Origin: Promethearchaeota archaeon
Lineage (GTDB): Archaea > Asgardarchaeota > Lokiarchaeia > Sigynarchaeales > SOKP01
NCBI GenBank assembly: GCA_014729315.1
Contig: WJKD01000402.1
Location: 1-19,736 of the forward strand
DNA length: 19,736 nucleotides
Reading direction: 5' to 3'
The notes beneath the pieces are model-generated. The model did not search any database and was not told the origin of the DNA. It saw nothing but the letters and a program-made list of their open reading frames with translations. Each line of letters begins with the position of its first letter. The stretch's first letter is position 1. Position numbers and translations under genes: made by a program. This document shows, piece by piece, positions 1 through 7,511 of this stretch.

Positions 1-527
1 ACAGTCGCTATAATCAGTTCTTTTCGCGAACTCATCGCTACCCGAGAAATTTTATCTAAGTCCTTTAATTCTATTGGATTGCCTTCGAATACCGAATATA
101 TCAAAAATTTTGCTGTATCTTCTCTGAAATCTGCCCCACGTTTATATACCCGAAATTCTATTCCATCACCGTAACCTGCTCGTACAATATATCCTCTTTT
201 CCTTAAATCCATGTAAATAATGTATTTATGCCATAAACTGTCATCAAATTGAGTAAAATGGGTTAAAAGCCCCTCAAAATCGTATAAATCTTTATTTTTA
301 TCGTTATCTTTCCAAATTAAAATTCTGCGACGTTCGCAAAGTAGAAGAACTTCCATTTGATTAAGTTCGAGCTCTTTTTTTTCACTATCTTTCTCTTCTA
401 GGGTACCGATGTAGGAACCTTCGTAAAATTCTTCAATTCCTTCTGGATCGGTGACGATTACTTTTTCACCTTCTAAATAACCATCTATTTGAGTTTTTTC
501 CGTTTTCTCGTTAGAATTTTCGGTCAT
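1..527 (-). CDS. endA: tRNA-splicing endonuclease EndA-like protein (3' end outside window)
   Basis: I translated this by hand: ATG at 527-525, open for 175 codons to the left edge, so the C-terminus is missing. The N-terminal part (about residues 15-95) resembles the EndA N-terminal domain. The diagnostic catalytic-domain block follows: KYIIYMDLRKRGYIVRAG (101-118), then FRVY (125-128), then RVAMSSRKELIIAT (162-175). In archaeal EndA, which cuts tRNA introns at bulge-helix-bulge motifs, the catalytic triad is Tyr-His-Lys at offsets 0, +10 and +41 (M. jannaschii Y115, H125, K156). Here Y128 and K169 fall exactly at offsets 0 and +41, but offset +10 is Thr138. The general-acid His therefore appears to be lost, suggesting a structural subunit of a hetero-oligomeric enzyme or an altered enzyme. 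No strong ribosome binding site is visible. It is divergent from the hydrogenase protease gene. Confidence 0.85.
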   Translation of the reverse strand, partial: MTENSNEKTEKTQIDGYLEGEKVIVTDPEGIEEFYEGSYIGTLEEKDSEKKELELNQMEVLLLCERRRILIWKDNDKNKDLYDFEGLLTHFTQFDDSLWHKYIIYMDLRKRGYIVRAGYGDGIEFRVYKRGADFREDTAKFLIYSVFEGNPIELKDLDKISRVAMSSRKELIIAT

Positions 528-604
528 CACTTATTTTTTAAATATCTTTTCTAATTAATGAATTTTACCGTTCTATTCTTAATCTTCGGAAGAAAAAAGT
601 TAAT

Positions 605-1201
605 TTGAAAGGAACTTTTTCTAATCTGAATATGGATGAGATTTTTCAGAAACTTTGGAATCGATTGCAAAACGCTGACCGAATCGTCTTCGTAGGTATT
701 GGGGAGGAAAAAATGTCCGACGATGGAGTGGGACCTTATATTATTAGTAATTTTTTAGATTTAGATGTGGAAAATGTTCGTTTTATTAATGCAAACATCG
801 ATCCTATGGCTCGTGTAGATGAAATAATTAATTTTCATCCATCCCACCTTGTTATCTTGGATACTTGTGATTTGAAAGCGGATCCTGGAACCGTGTCAAT
901 CTTAGAAAGAGAACACATGCAAGATCATGTACCAATATCCAGTCATACCATCCCTATACACATTGTAATCGATTTAATCGTCCAGAAACTGCCAGATGTA
1001 GATGTATTCATGATAGGATTCGTTCCCCAGAGTCTTGAGGGATTTGAAACTCTGAGACTATACAAATCAGATGAATACTCAATAGATGATAAAAACGAAA
1101 ACGAGAATTTACCTTTTTTCGACTTTCAATTAACTCCTGTCATTCAGAATGTCGCCGATCAGATGATTGAAATCATCAAGGAACTTGTAGAAAAGTTATA
1201 A
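605..1201 (+). CDS. Hydrogenase maturation protease, HycI/HyaD-type
   Basis: A 198-residue protein of the family that removes the C-terminal extension of the [NiFe]-hydrogenase large subunit after nickel insertion. The nucleophile-region motif GIGEEKMSDDGVGP (residues 31-44) matches the family's GIGNxxxxDDGxGp. LVILDTCD (81-88) supplies the second metal-ligand Asp, SSHTIPIHIVIDLI (111-124) matches the sTHxLPLs segment, and FMIGFVPQSLEGFE (134-147) matches the IGIQP segment. The usual Asn of GIGN is Glu here. I keep the TTG start at 605, with a GGAAGA-like site about 12 nt upstream. ATG at 632 is an alternative that loses only a variable N-terminus. No hydrogenase genes are nearby, so the substrate cannot be named. 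Confidence 0.85.
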   Translation: MKGTFSNLNMDEIFQKLWNRLQNADRIVFVGIGEEKMSDDGVGPYIISNFLDLDVENVRFINANIDPMARVDEIINFHPSHLVILDTCDLKADPGTVSILEREHMQDHVPISSHTIPIHIVIDLIVQKLPDVDVFMIGFVPQSLEGFETLRLYKSDEYSIDDKNENENLPFFDFQLTPVIQNVADQMIEIIKELVEKL

Positions 1202-1238
1202 ATAATCTAAACAAGGGCTTATTTTTAATGAAAAAATT

Positions 1239-1421
1239 CTACTCCTGATTCTTGTTAGTAAAATAATTTGTTATTATTTCGCTCACTTTGGTGAAGTGTT
1301 TCACCTCGTCCTCCTCTACTTCTTTTTTAAATTTTTCCAGAAATTTCACCACTTTTTCTGCTTCCATTAATTCTTTGATATAGCGCGACCCCTTTTCGTT
1401 TAAGGAACCTCCCCAAACCAT
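1239..1421 (-). CDS. Small hypothetical protein (60 aa), helical and charged
   Basis: Not a family I recognise. The predicted protein is highly charged and reads as two amphipathic helices, with a Lys/Glu-rich stretch around residues 20-40 that may be a short coiled coil. The main argument for translation is a good Shine-Dalgarno match, GAGGTA at 1434-1439, about 12 nt upstream of the ATG. Its stop lies about 40 nt from the stop of the hydrogenase protease gene, which is convergent with it. There is no signal peptide or membrane segment. Confidence 0.5.
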   Translation of the reverse strand: MVWGGSLNEKGSRYIKELMEAEKVVKFLEKFKKEVEEDEVKHFTKVSEIITNYFTNKNQE

Positions 1422-1616
1422 ATTATTTCTTCTACCTCGTAATTTTCTTTAACTTTTTGACCGATGACTAATAAAAAGCATGAAATAATCGTATTAAAAT
1501 AAATCGCTTTAAAATCATGAGTTTTAAAAAAATAATTTTATTCATATCAAGACAAAAAAAGATTAAATAAAAGAAAAACCAAACAATACACAAAACTAAA
1601 ATTATCGAACAAAATC

Positions 1617-2459
1617 ATGAAAAATAAATGGTTAGAAGATAAAATTGCGTTAGTTATTGGTGCTTCTGGGGGAATAGGAAAAGAGACTGCGATATTATTA
1701 GAAGAAAACGGTGCCACACTTGTTATTTCAGATATTAATCAATCTGGACTTGAGATAGTTCGGAATGAGTTGAATAATAAGCCTTTTATAGTTCCTTGCG
1801 ATGTAACGAAATTAGAAGAAGTCAAAAATTTAATGAAACGCGTCATTGAAAAATATGGGAGGATTGATATTTTAATTAATACTGTTGGTATTATTCTCCC
1901 CGGTGCTTTTGAGGATCAATCTTACGAAGATATTCAAAAACAAATAAACATAAATCTCTTAGGAACAATCCATGTTGAAAAGGAAGTTATTCCCTTCATG
2001 AAAAAGGCAGAAAAAGGACACATTGTCACCATCTCGTCTTTAGCCGGAATCGTTCCCGAAACCTATAGCTCAATATATACTGCCACCAAATTTGCGTTAA
2101 GAGGATTGAATTTTTGTCTCTATTTTGAATTACAAAAGTATAACATTGAAGTGTCCACAATTTTTCCTGATTCTGTAGAAACACCTATGCTTGAATACGA
2201 GGCAAAGCACGATGGATCTCCTCTTACATTTCTCGACGAGCCTGTAATGCCTAAAGAAGTAGCTGAAGCTGTCTTAAAGGCGATAAAGAAAAAAAAAGTA
2301 GAGGTGTGTGTCCCTCACTCTACGGGCGTTATGTCTAAATTGATAATGTGTATGCCCCGGCAAGTTAAGAGATTATGGCCGAAATTTGAAAAAAAAGGAG
2401 AAAAGAAGAAAAAAGAATATATCAAGAAACTAAAAGAGAGAGATGCGGGAAAAATATAA
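1617..2459 (+). CDS. Short-chain dehydrogenase/reductase (classical SDR)
   Basis: A 280-residue classical SDR, an NAD(P)-dependent oxidoreductase of a small alcohol or ketone substrate that cannot be named from sequence. The Rossmann motif GASGGIG is at residues 15-21. Asp39 at the end of the second strand (VISDIN) favours NAD(H). NTVG (88-91) replaces the usual NNAG. The catalytic Ser is S140/S141, followed by the Y154-x-x-x-K158 pair (YTATK). The last 40 residues are very Lys/Arg-rich and unusual for a plain SDR. They could bind nucleic acid or an acidic surface, but that is conjecture. The ATG start has no clear ribosome binding site. The gene stands alone, flanked by minus-strand small genes. 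Confidence 0.9.
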   Translation: MKNKWLEDKIALVIGASGGIGKETAILLEENGATLVISDINQSGLEIVRNELNNKPFIVPCDVTKLEEVKNLMKRVIEKYGRIDILINTVGIILPGAFEDQSYEDIQKQININLLGTIHVEKEVIPFMKKAEKGHIVTISSLAGIVPETYSSIYTATKFALRGLNFCLYFELQKYNIEVSTIFPDSVETPMLEYEAKHDGSPLTFLDEPVMPKEVAEAVLKAIKKKKVEVCVPHSTGVMSKLIMCMPRQVKRLWPKFEKKGEKKKKEYIKKLKERDAGKI

Positions 2460-2508
2460 CTAGTATATTTTAATAATTCAATTCTATTATCTCTAATTAG
2501 TGCTCCTA

Positions 2509-2817
2509 TTAGCTATCTTTCTCATTTTCATTCAAGTATGGTGAAATATTATTCCATTTTTTTTCTGGGTTTATAGGATCCCAGCGATTCTTAAGATGTC
2601 TGATGAATTTCTTTTGTGCTTCTAAACCACCCGATAAAATTCGCTTGTAATCGTAATTCCCCTTTATGTTATGATTCAAAATCAAAACGAGCTGATCTTC
2701 AGAGATTCCATATTTTTGGTAGAGTTCCTCGTAAAAAATACCGTTTCGGAATTTTTTATAAATCTCAATATTTTTTCTTTTCGATTCCTCTCGAGCAAGC
2801 ATAATTATTCTAATCAT
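2509..2817 (-). CDS. Hypothetical protein with HTH-like segment (102 aa)
   Basis: No confident family. Residues about 18-50 (IYKKFRNGIFYEELYQKYG, then ISEDQLVLILN) look like the helix-turn-helix of Mor-like or resolvase-type small DNA-binding proteins, in which a 'YEELAxKYGIS' stretch is typical. The C-terminal half is basic and aromatic-rich (KKFIRHLKNRWDP), then ends acidic. ATG at 2817 is the longest start and ATG at 2802 (residue 6) is equally plausible; neither has a strong ribosome binding site. It is divergent from the Mth938-like gene, with 91 nt between the starts. Confidence 0.55.
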   Translation of the reverse strand: MIRIIMLAREESKRKNIEIYKKFRNGIFYEELYQKYGISEDQLVLILNHNIKGNYDYKRILSGGLEAQKKFIRHLKNRWDPINPEKKWNNISPYLNENEKDS

Positions 2818-2908
2818 ACTTATTTTTAATAAAGCGAGCAGTTATCTCAAATTAAGTTAAAATCATCTTTGTACATTTTAAATCCAATTATAACCTTTCT
2901 CATCTTAA

Positions 2909-3313
2909 ATGATAATTTCTAGAACTTATAATTCTAACTTTTTTAAAATCAAATCTACTATTGATAATATGAAGGAAGATTTAATCAGCGATTATCGTTT
3001 TGGACATATTAAAATTGACGGGAAAGTCTTTACCAACGATTTACTTTTATTAGGTAAAAAAGTGGAGGCGAACTGGTGGAGAAATCGAGGACATCAGCTT
3101 AAAATGGAAGATTTGGAAAAAGTAATCGATTTTAATCCCAAGACACTTATCGTAGGTACCGGGGCTTCGGGGAATATGAAAGTTTCGTCAGAAGTAATTC
3201 AGAACGATCACTTCGATGTTGAATACTACGAAACTAAGAAAGCCGCCGAAGTTTATAATCAAAAGCTTGATAATGATAAAAAAGTTGCAGCTGCATTTCA
3301 TTTAACTTGTTAA
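2909..3313 (+). CDS. Mth938/AAMDC-domain protein (DUF498 family)
   Basis: The protein matches the Mth938-like fold family: YRFGHIKIDGKVFTND (residues 29-44) fits the 'FGxIxIDGKxYxxD' opening, EANWWRNRGHQL (53-64) the WWRxxGH motif, LIVGTGASGNMKV (79-91) the 'IVGTGxxGxMxV' loop, and the C-terminus ends in the characteristic AAAFHLTC. Family members are about 110-130 residues with no established enzymatic reaction; archaeal and bacterial homologues are small soluble proteins. The first 20 residues precede the conserved domain, so ATG at 2969 may be the true start. No ribosome binding site distinguishes the two. Confidence 0.88.
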   Translation: MIISRTYNSNFFKIKSTIDNMKEDLISDYRFGHIKIDGKVFTNDLLLLGKKVEANWWRNRGHQLKMEDLEKVIDFNPKTLIVGTGASGNMKVSSEVIQNDHFDVEYYETKKAAEVYNQKLDNDKKVAAAFHLTC

Positions 3314-3559
3314 TAAACATAAATATACCAAAAGTGAAAATTTATTCTACTCTCGGTCATAATTCAATCCCGTATAAATGAGTATATGTTTTCATCTAAA
3401 TAGGTACAGAAATCCAACTAATTATTCCAATCTTTCAGTATTTTCCTAAGACAAAATAAATATCGAAGTAAAGTAGGGGATATTGTTCATTTAGAAATAT
3501 TATAACGACTGAAGCTAAGAAAAAGAAACTTACTTTTTATTACTCTTTTCTTTCATAAT

Positions 3560-3865
3560 TTATAATTTTAGTTTTTGCTTAGAATGGAATAATGTTAGAA
3601 TTCGAATAATTTTAAGATCCTCAATTAATTCGTAAATAATTCGATATTTATTATATACAAAATGACGAATGTTTGGATCGTCTAAGTCTGGCAACTTAGC
3701 ATACATTCGTGGGAACAATTTCAAATCTTCTAGAGTTTCATAGAATCCTTTTAAAAAAGATTGTGCATTTAGGAGTGATATGTTTTGAGTTTTATATAAT
3801 AATATCTGTTTAATATTATTTTCTGCTTTTATCGTAAACTCTATGTTCCATTCTCTTTTAACCAT
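3560..3865 (-). CDS. ParE/RelE-superfamily toxin
   Basis: A 101-residue basic protein with the ParE/RelE organisation: an N-terminal strand and helix pair (WNIEFTIKAENNIKQILLY), a middle segment LKLFPRMYAKLPDL, and the C-terminal strands HFVYNKYRIIYELIEDLKIIRILTLFHSK, which match the 'yRiiYei.dd.i.il.v.H.r' ending of the family. RelE members cleave ribosome-bound mRNA and ParE members poison gyrase; the sequence does not decide which, or whether it is active. Its start lies inside the 3' end of the upstream antitoxin-like gene (25-nt overlap), the usual arrangement for such modules. Confidence 0.85.
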   Translation of the reverse strand: MVKREWNIEFTIKAENNIKQILLYKTQNISLLNAQSFLKGFYETLEDLKLFPRMYAKLPDLDDPNIRHFVYNKYRIIYELIEDLKIIRILTLFHSKQKLKL

Positions 3866-4053
3866 TTTTCAGCCATTCTGTTTTTAAACTCTTCTAGACT
3901 AATTACTTTGTTTTTCCTGCTATCATCCAATCCTTCTAGAATCTCCTTTTTAGCATACAGGCGATACATTATCTCATCTATCTCCTCTGGTCGGGTGGTT
4001 TCAGGAAGATCTTTAATCAAGTTTACTATTTTTTCTATATTACTTCTACTCAT
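3841..4053 (-). CDS. Antitoxin of the ParE/RelE-type module
   Basis: A 70-residue protein directly upstream of the toxin and overlapping it by 25 nt. It carries PEEIDEIMYRLYAKKEILEG (22-41), VISLEEFKNRMAEKWLKENG (50-69), and a D/E/K-rich middle. This resembles small RelB-like or 'addiction module component' antitoxins, in which the second half wraps the toxin. A clear Shine-Dalgarno site (TAGGAG, about 4065-4070 on the minus strand) precedes the ATG at 4053 at good spacing, whereas the toxin has none. Antitoxin excess through stronger initiation fits the usual logic of these pairs (inference). Confidence 0.75.
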   Translation of the reverse strand: MSRSNIEKIVNLIKDLPETTRPEEIDEIMYRLYAKKEILEGLDDSRKNKVISLEEFKNRMAEKWLKENGT

Positions 4054-4264
4054 TATTTTATCTCTCCTATATTGGTATTCTTAATTAATATATCTTAAAT
4101 AATTCTCTTAAATTCTTCGATCACATGAGTAAAAAATACTCTTTATATTAATTTCTATTAAATCTCGACATTTTGGCGGTTTAAGCTCGCTTGGGATAAT
4201 TAAAAAAATAAGAAAAAATGAATAGGATATAAGAGGTTTTAATCTTCCAACTGAAAAATCTTAG

Positions 4265-4528
4265 TTAAAATCCGCCAGCTTGAGTGGCCATTACGGTGAT
4301 TACGTCTTTTTTAGGATGGATACCAATTTTAGAGAATTTCAAATCGTCTGGTAAGACTTTTCCCTTGAAGATAAATTGAATTGCTAAAATTGGATTAAGC
4401 TTGTATTCTTTCTGGACGGTCTTTTTCACATCTGAGATAGAATTATTCGGATCTACTTCTATTAACTTTATAGCTTGGTCTGGCGGGACGCCAGTCAATC
4501 TGAATCTATATTGTGTTATTTTTATCAC
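4265..4528 (-). CDS. Ubiquitin-like beta-grasp protein with C-terminal GGF
   Basis: An 87-residue protein that aligns well to ubiquitin. AIKLIEVDPNNSISDVKKTV (19-38) corresponds to ubiquitin's ITLEVEPSDTIENVKAKI, IQFIFKGKVLPDD (50-62) to RLIFAGKQLEDG, and the last strand ends VITVMATQAGGF (76-87). The Gly-Gly followed by one Phe means a one-residue trim would be needed to expose the diglycine for adenylation, as ubiquitin and SUMO precursors require. It could act as a protein modifier or a Urm1/SAMP-like sulfur carrier. The start is GTG (4528-4526) with no Shine-Dalgarno site, and a TATA-like box lies about 30 nt upstream, so the leader should be very short. The E1-like gene is about 9 kb away; no E2, RING or JAMM gene is in the window. 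Confidence 0.88.
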   Translation of the reverse strand: MIKITQYRFRLTGVPPDQAIKLIEVDPNNSISDVKKTVQKEYKLNPILAIQFIFKGKVLPDDLKFSKIGIHPKKDVITVMATQAGGF

Positions 4529-4553
4529 TACTCGCGTTGTTTTATTAAATTAA

Positions 4554-4566
4554 AATCTATATAGAG
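4554..4566 (-). promoter_or_regulatory. TATA-like box of the ubiquitin-like gene
   Basis: On the minus strand this reads CTCTATATAGATT, a TATA-box-like core 28-38 nt before the GTG start. Archaeal transcription starts about 25 nt after the box, which would give an almost leaderless mRNA, in keeping with the lack of a ribosome binding site. Confidence 0.4.
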
Positions 4567-4664
4567 ATTTAGAAACAAAATTTTCTATAAAATATTCTTG
4601 TTTAATGAGCTAAACCATAGTCTAATTATGAATCTCTACGAAGATATTCCCTTTTCAATCTATA

Positions 4665-4844
4665 TTAAAACCGAAATGGTTCTGGTCTAGGTCCAGGACC
4701 TGGTGGATGGGGGCCTGGTGGACCAGGTATAATAGGTTTATTTTTTAGTAGCTGCTCTAAAGACATTAACCGATTTTCGATCTTATCAAGTCTTTGTTCA
4801 ATTTCTTTCAATCTTTCTATTATATTGGGATTTTCTAAAGACAT
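4665..4844 (-). CDS. Coiled-coil microprotein with Pro/Gly-rich tail (59 aa)
   Basis: Hand-translated minus-strand ORF, ATG 4844-4842 to TAA 4667-4665. Residues 8-33 form a textbook heptad series with hydrophobic residues at about 12, 15, 19, 22, 26, 29 and 33 (RLKEIEQRLDKIENRL...), predicting a short parallel coiled coil. The tail (about 40-57) is almost entirely Pro and Gly (PGPPGPHPPGPGPRPEP), a polyproline-II-type segment suited to binding proline-recognition domains. No family is recognised. Non-coding DNA is unlikely to give both segments in one open frame. It is in the same orientation as the ubiquitin-like gene, 136 nt upstream of it. There is no clear ribosome binding site. The 11-nt string ATGTCTTTAGA occurs both at the start and internally. 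Confidence 0.65.
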   Translation of the reverse strand: MSLENPNIIERLKEIEQRLDKIENRLMSLEQLLKNKPIIPGPPGPHPPGPGPRPEPFRF

Positions 4845-5002
4845 ACTATTTCATTATTTAATTTTTAAATAATATTAATAAAATAATTTGAAATCCATTT
4901 ACGAGTATTTCTACTTAATTTATTAAAACTAAGATTATTAAATATTTGGGTAGTTTGAAAAAACCTATAATTTAAAATCGTTGGATGTTTCACATATAGT
5001 TA

Positions 5003-5073
5003 TACTATACTCAGTTTTTATTATAATTATTAGTTTGATTACCAAGGTTCGAGTATAGAAAGAAAGTATAGTA
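5003..5073. repeat. Spaced inverted repeat upstream of the winged-helix/zinc-ribbon gene
   Basis: TACTATACT (5003-5011) is the exact reverse complement of AGTATAGTA (5065-5073), and CTATACTC (5005-5012) of GAGTATAG (5051-5058). The left arm therefore has two partial partners 39-53 nt away. The right arms sit 30-50 nt before the ATG at 5103, where an operator for an autoregulated DNA-binding protein would be expected. No function is proven. Confidence 0.45.
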
Positions 5074-5102
5074 TTAAATTAATCCATTTCTAACTATATA
5101 AT

Positions 5103-6422
5103 ATGGTAAGTTGGTATGTATCTGAAAAATTAAAAAAGGAGATAATCGAAAAAACTAAAAATCTTGATTCGAATAGTATGCGTTTTCTTTACCTCTTAAA
5201 CAACTTGGGACCGTTACGGTTTACTAGCCTTTTAAAGTATTCTGGATTAAGCAGATCGACCGTGTCTAAGTATTTAAAGAAGCATATAAACCAAAATTCG
5301 ATAGAAAAAAAAATCTATAAAGATGAAGCTAAAAATATTCAAGAACAACGATATTTTATCACAGAGTTAGGGATCGATAAGCTGGGCGATCTATCATTCG
5401 AGCAATTAAATAAAATTTACTTTAACAAATTAAACGATATCCTTTCTGGTTATTCAGAATTAATAAAATTTTATCGGAATCTAAATGTAGAGGAATCCAT
5501 AATTTTTAGAATTTTAAGAGTTTTAACAAAAATAGGAGAGACTTTTCTACAAATCGAACACAATAGAGACTTCTATTTAACTTTATTTTATATTTTTCAT
5601 AATTCTGTTCTGACGAGAGATTACAAATTTGAATTAGAAGCTTTTTGTAAATACTATAAAGTAAAAAGGTTAAGGATTGATTACTATGTGGATAAAATTA
5701 TGTCTGGTTCTTTTGGATTTTTTATGTTTTTACGAGACGAGGATGTTTTTTTTTTTCACGAACAAGATTTATTGGGAACAACAATCGTCAGACTTATTCG
5801 TGATACATTAATGGACGATATTATTCATATACATCAATCGGGATATCGAAAAGTATATGATTTGGATGGCTTGGCCGAAAATATGGCAGATAAGCTATTA
5901 AGAATGGACTTGATTTGGGAAAAAATTAAAGAACCGTTAGAAATGCTTATTGAAAAAATAATTATTAAAACTGCTTTAGATATGGGCTTTTCTAAATTAT
6001 TCTTGATGGATATAGTCATCCAATCTGAAAAAATTACTAAGTCCAGCGAAGGAACGAATTCTCTGATAAATATCATCAATGGTTCAACAAAATACGAAGA
6101 TTTAAACTTGGTTTCAATTTCAGCTATTGAAGGAAAGGAGACGCGTGAGGTATTTTTGGAAAAATTAAAAGGATTTTGTCCCAACTGTGGTAGAACAATT
6201 TTAAAAACCGATTTATCTAATATATGTATTAATTGCGGAAACCAATTTGATAAAAAAGACTTGATAAAAAGTATTGATTCCGCTAACCGTGTCAGCAAGT
6301 TATATAAAAAACAAAAACTCCAAAAGGAAAAGTTAATTAAATGTCCTAATACTAACTGCGATGCGAAAATTCAGTTAGACTGGGACGAGTGTCCGGCGTG
6401 TCATATTAAACTTAAAGAATAA
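5103..6422 (+). CDS. Winged-helix transcription regulator with two C-terminal zinc ribbons
   Basis: A 439-residue protein. Residues about 23-90 form a MarR/ArsR-like winged helix (FLYLLNNLGPLRFTSLLKYS, then LSRSTVSKYLKKHI, then the wing RYFITELGIDKL). Residues about 100-350 are a helical region without a recognised family, rich in Ile, Leu, Phe and Asp, possibly a ligand or dimerisation domain. Two zinc ribbons close the protein: C359-x2-C362 with C375-x2-C378, and C414-x4-C419 with C430-x2-C433. This is probably a DNA-binding regulator, possibly binding a second partner through the ribbons. The ATG start has no Shine-Dalgarno site. Spaced inverted repeats upstream could be its operator. The ORF seen antisense to it (5834-6298) is a shadow. 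Confidence 0.75.
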   Translation: MVSWYVSEKLKKEIIEKTKNLDSNSMRFLYLLNNLGPLRFTSLLKYSGLSRSTVSKYLKKHINQNSIEKKIYKDEAKNIQEQRYFITELGIDKLGDLSFEQLNKIYFNKLNDILSGYSELIKFYRNLNVEESIIFRILRVLTKIGETFLQIEHNRDFYLTLFYIFHNSVLTRDYKFELEAFCKYYKVKRLRIDYYVDKIMSGSFGFFMFLRDEDVFFFHEQDLLGTTIVRLIRDTLMDDIIHIHQSGYRKVYDLDGLAENMADKLLRMDLIWEKIKEPLEMLIEKIIIKTALDMGFSKLFLMDIVIQSEKITKSSEGTNSLINIINGSTKYEDLNLVSISAIEGKETREVFLEKLKGFCPNCGRTILKTDLSNICINCGNQFDKKDLIKSIDSANRVSKLYKKQKLQKEKLIKCPNTNCDAKIQLDWDECPACHIKLKE

Positions 6423-6540
6423 TAGAAATATTTATAGCTTATTTCTCGTCTTAAATTATCATTTAATGGTTAATTTATTGGTTTAAACAAATCAGTCTAC
6501 TTATTAATTAATAAATAATTTTACACACAAATCGATTACC

Positions 6541-6552
6541 TTTTTAAGTAAG
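6541..6552 (+). promoter_or_regulatory. Conserved TTTTTAAGTAAG box, left copy
   Basis: This 12-mer recurs exactly at 8042-8053 upstream of the paralogous gene, preceded in both places by a CACACAAA...GAT(T)AC-like stretch. Here it lies 48 nt before the ATG. It is probably the TATA/promoter region retained in both copies of the duplication. A GAGG ribosome binding site (6589-6592) lies 7 nt before the ATG in this copy only. Confidence 0.45.
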
Positions 6553-6599
6553 CTGAACGATATATACATATCGTATTTAAATTAAAACGAGGTTTTAAA

Positions 6600-7490
6600 A
6601 TGAAATTTTCCAAAATGGTAATTGCTAGCTTAATTTTATTTTCTATGTTAATTCCTATAATAGGATCCGCAAGAGCCGCAGAAAAACCTGATTATGTTGG
6701 AATTAATGAGGGACAAGAACTTATATGGGAATGCGTTTTAGATAAAGGTCCAATAGAAGATTATTATGTAGATCTTGGTTGGTCTGATGCTGCAGCAGAT
6801 ACCCAAGCTGATGCTATATTTGATAGTTTGGAGATAGATGATGACTGGGTAGGTGTGAAAGTGTACATTGAAGAAATCAGAGAAGAAAAGGACGAAGATT
6901 ATGTTGGATTGACAGATACTGAAGACGATGTTAAGCATGTTAAATATTTAGCGAATTTTTACTCCACCGAAGATATTAATGACGCTAACGCTTGGGAAGA
7001 AGAAGAGAGTCTTGAATCCTATGAATTAACAGAAGGCGAGACAATTGTTTACGCGAATGATGTATTAGTTGGAATGATATTTGCCAGAGGGATTGGTCTA
7101 TTAGCATTTACAGTTGCTAACGATGTAAATTGGAGAAAAGTTGTGAGTGAAGCTGATGATTATATCGATGATAATAACCTAGATGACAACTACGCTATAA
7201 GTACCGCAAAAGAAACAAGCTTTTTCTTCTTTGAAAAAGAGGTAGGACTGAGGACTAATCGAGAATATGACGATGATAGAGAAGATATGGACTCTATAGT
7301 TAAATTTACTGATGACGGTATAATGTATTATTACGAATGGACATACGACGGGGATACTATAATTGAATTCAAATTGACGGGGATCTTTGGAGCATATTTC
7401 CAAGAAAATTGGTGGTGGATGCTTTTAGCAGCAATTGGAGTTGTAGTTGTAATTATTGTTGTCGTAATCCTAGTTAAAAGAAGAAAATAA
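6600..7490 (+). CDS. Secreted acidic protein with C-terminal membrane anchor, paralog A
   Basis: A 296-residue protein of unknown family. Residues 1-26 are a classical signal peptide (basic MKFSK, hydrophobic core, ARA-A cleavage site). The ectodomain, about 27-268, is very rich in Asp and Glu. Residues about 271-292 (WWWMLLAAIG followed by a Val/Ile run) form one membrane segment, ending in a cytoplasmic KRRK stop-transfer. This is a type I topology with the acidic domain outside the cell. It is clearly paralogous to the gene at 8110-9003: shared motifs include YVGIN, TSFFFFEK, TDDG(I/V)MYY, EWTYDGD and FQENWWWMLLAAIG. A GAGG ribosome binding site supports the ATG. The acidic surface could bind cations or cell-surface partners (conjecture). 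Confidence 0.75.
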   Translation: MKFSKMVIASLILFSMLIPIIGSARAAEKPDYVGINEGQELIWECVLDKGPIEDYYVDLGWSDAAADTQADAIFDSLEIDDDWVGVKVYIEEIREEKDEDYVGLTDTEDDVKHVKYLANFYSTEDINDANAWEEEESLESYELTEGETIVYANDVLVGMIFARGIGLLAFTVANDVNWRKVVSEADDYIDDNNLDDNYAISTAKETSFFFFEKEVGLRTNREYDDDREDMDSIVKFTDDGIMYYYEWTYDGDTIIEFKLTGIFGAYFQENWWWMLLAAIGVVVVIIVVVILVKRRK

Positions 7491-7511
7491 TTTAGAATTA
7501 TTAATTAACCT

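Noticed and set aside
5044..5056. GGTTCGA string resembling a tRNA T-loop
   Set aside because: No pairing T-stem, acceptor stem or anticodon arm could be found around it; no tRNA genes were seen in the window.
5834..6298. 154-residue minus-strand ORF inside the winged-helix/zinc-ribbon gene
   Set aside because: Antisense shadow of a clearly coding frame with zinc-binding motifs.
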